From positions 496,001 to 560,000 of the forward strand of contig NZ_CP049616.1 in NCBI RefSeq assembly GCF_011068285.1: a stretch of DNA of 64,000 nt. The letters are read 5' to 3'. Positions 63,401 to 64,000 of the stretch are shown here, piece after piece. The position numbers were made by a program, and so were the translations under genes. Within the stretch, counting starts at the first letter, position 1; each line of letters begins with the position of its first letter. Source of the DNA: Flagellimonas oceani (GTDB taxonomy: Bacteria; Bacteroidota; Bacteroidia; Flavobacteriales; Flavobacteriaceae). The notes under the pieces were generated by a model. That model saw only the letters and a program-made list of their open reading frames with translations, did no database searches and was not told the DNA's origin.

Positions 63401-63696
63401 CAGTTTTCCAGGCTAAAGGGTTCGGCCTCTGGCATGGGAGCAATGGAATCGAAATCGAGATTGGTCCGTTGTCGTATGAGAACCTGTGGGTTCCCAACTG
63501 CGTTGGGGATCGACAGGTCCCAGTCCTCATCTTCGATGACGGGGTCGGTGTCATGGGCCATTGGTTGCAGTGGCAACTGTTGTTTTGATGGTGAGGCGAG
63601 GCTATCCCCTAGTGGATAGTCGTCATAAAGGGTATCGGGCGTGCAGGCCACAAGTGTTGCCATGGCTAGTGCAAAGGTGTAAATGGAATGTTTCAT
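63400..63696 (-). CDS. Small lipoprotein of unknown function
   Basis: The 98-residue protein has a lipoprotein signal (MKHSIYTFALAMATLVAC, lipobox Cys18). A polar, acidic body (HDTDPVIEDEDWDLSIPNAV) follows, with no recognised domain. It is the first gene of the short minus-strand set that includes the small membrane protein and the AraC regulator. Confidence 0.65.
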   Translation of the reverse strand: MKHSIYTFALAMATLVACTPDTLYDDYPLGDSLASPSKQQLPLQPMAHDTDPVIEDEDWDLSIPNAVGNPQVLIRQRTNLDFDSIAPMPEAEPFSLEN

Positions 63697-64000
63697 TGTA
63701 ATGGATTTTAATTGACCAATATTTGAATCGGTCCATGCTCACCCGGGTAATCTGAACCTTGTTGACCGCCGATGGTACGGAAGCCTTAAGGATTGAATTC
63801 GATGTAAAACTAGGGGTGATTCGGGTATCCGTGCAAGGGCTTGTTCGGTGATTTCCCGAAAAGGGCAGATGGTTTTCCTGAAATCGTCATGGTGGATTTT
63901 TAACAAGTATGTAAGTAAAAACGTACGTTTTATAGTATCTTAGGGAAATCCCGCTTTCATTTTTCATACTGGTAAAGAGCAGTAGGTACCAAAAGGATGG
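63697..64000. other. Intergenic region at the window end
   Basis: These 304 bases contain the perfect palindrome AAAACGTACGTTTT (63918-63931). No coding frame is supported. Promoters for the minus-strand lipoprotein gene should lie here, but no clear TAnnTTTG box was found. Confidence 0.45.

Overview
The window looks like a chromosomal segment of a marine-type Flavobacteriaceae bacterium (phylum Bacteroidota). The evidence is a type IX secretion pair (PorP/SprF protein plus a giant substrate with a gliding-motility-type C-terminal domain), a SusC/SusD locus with an ECF sigma/FecR pair and sulfatases, many lipoproteins, and promoters with a TAnnTTTG -7 box. No species can be named from the sequence alone.

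Layout. 1-5051: an electrophile-response block, with the start of an Old Yellow Enzyme gene, an aldehyde dehydrogenase, a divergent NemR-type TetR regulator with two matching operators, and a Kef-type K+/H+ antiporter. 5052-8745: a long intergenic stretch with dispersed repeats around a complete hipBA toxin-antitoxin pair. 8746-16433: a minus-strand type IX secretion module (DUF4347-like protein, 1714-residue thrombospondin-type-3 repeat protein, PorP/SprF partner), with a 20-bp perfect palindrome and a Crp/Fnr regulator upstream. 17056-26903: a plus-strand run of four secreted proteins or lipoproteins, an ECF sigma factor, a membrane protein with a periplasmic TPR domain in the anti-sigma position, and a membrane-anchored TPR-CHAT protease. 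This is my best candidate for an undescribed regulatory system.

28019-34020: an accessory island with a tripartite hipB-hipS-hipT locus whose kinase gene is cut by a 1494-bp IS3-family element. It also holds IS5-type transposase remnants in both orientations, an orphan DoxX-like gene, a universal stress protein, fragments of an outer-membrane efflux gene and of a tyrosine recombinase, and a ParDE-type pair. 34491-52165: a polysaccharide- or glycan-ester-utilisation locus (ECF sigma, FecR, SusC, SusD, two intact sulfatases and one decaying one, two Fes-like esterases, an alpha/beta hydrolase, a formylglycine-generating enzyme, a mutarotase). No glycoside hydrolase or lyase is visible. 52508-61553: a transposase remnant, two TetR regulators, an LpxL-like acyltransferase, a hotdog thioesterase and a TolC-MFP-RND efflux operon. 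61731-63696: an IS3 transposase fragment, an AraC regulator, a small membrane protein and a small lipoprotein.

How the genes may work together. In the SusCD locus, SusC carries an N-terminal STN domain that would signal through FecR to the ECF sigma factor. The formylglycine-generating enzyme has both catalytic cysteines and would activate the two sulfatases with intact CxPSR sites. In the CHAT cluster, predicted topologies place both the protease and the TPR domain of the anti-sigma-like protein in the periplasm, which suggests proteolytic control of the sigma factor. All functional calls rest on reading motifs by eye; no database search was run.
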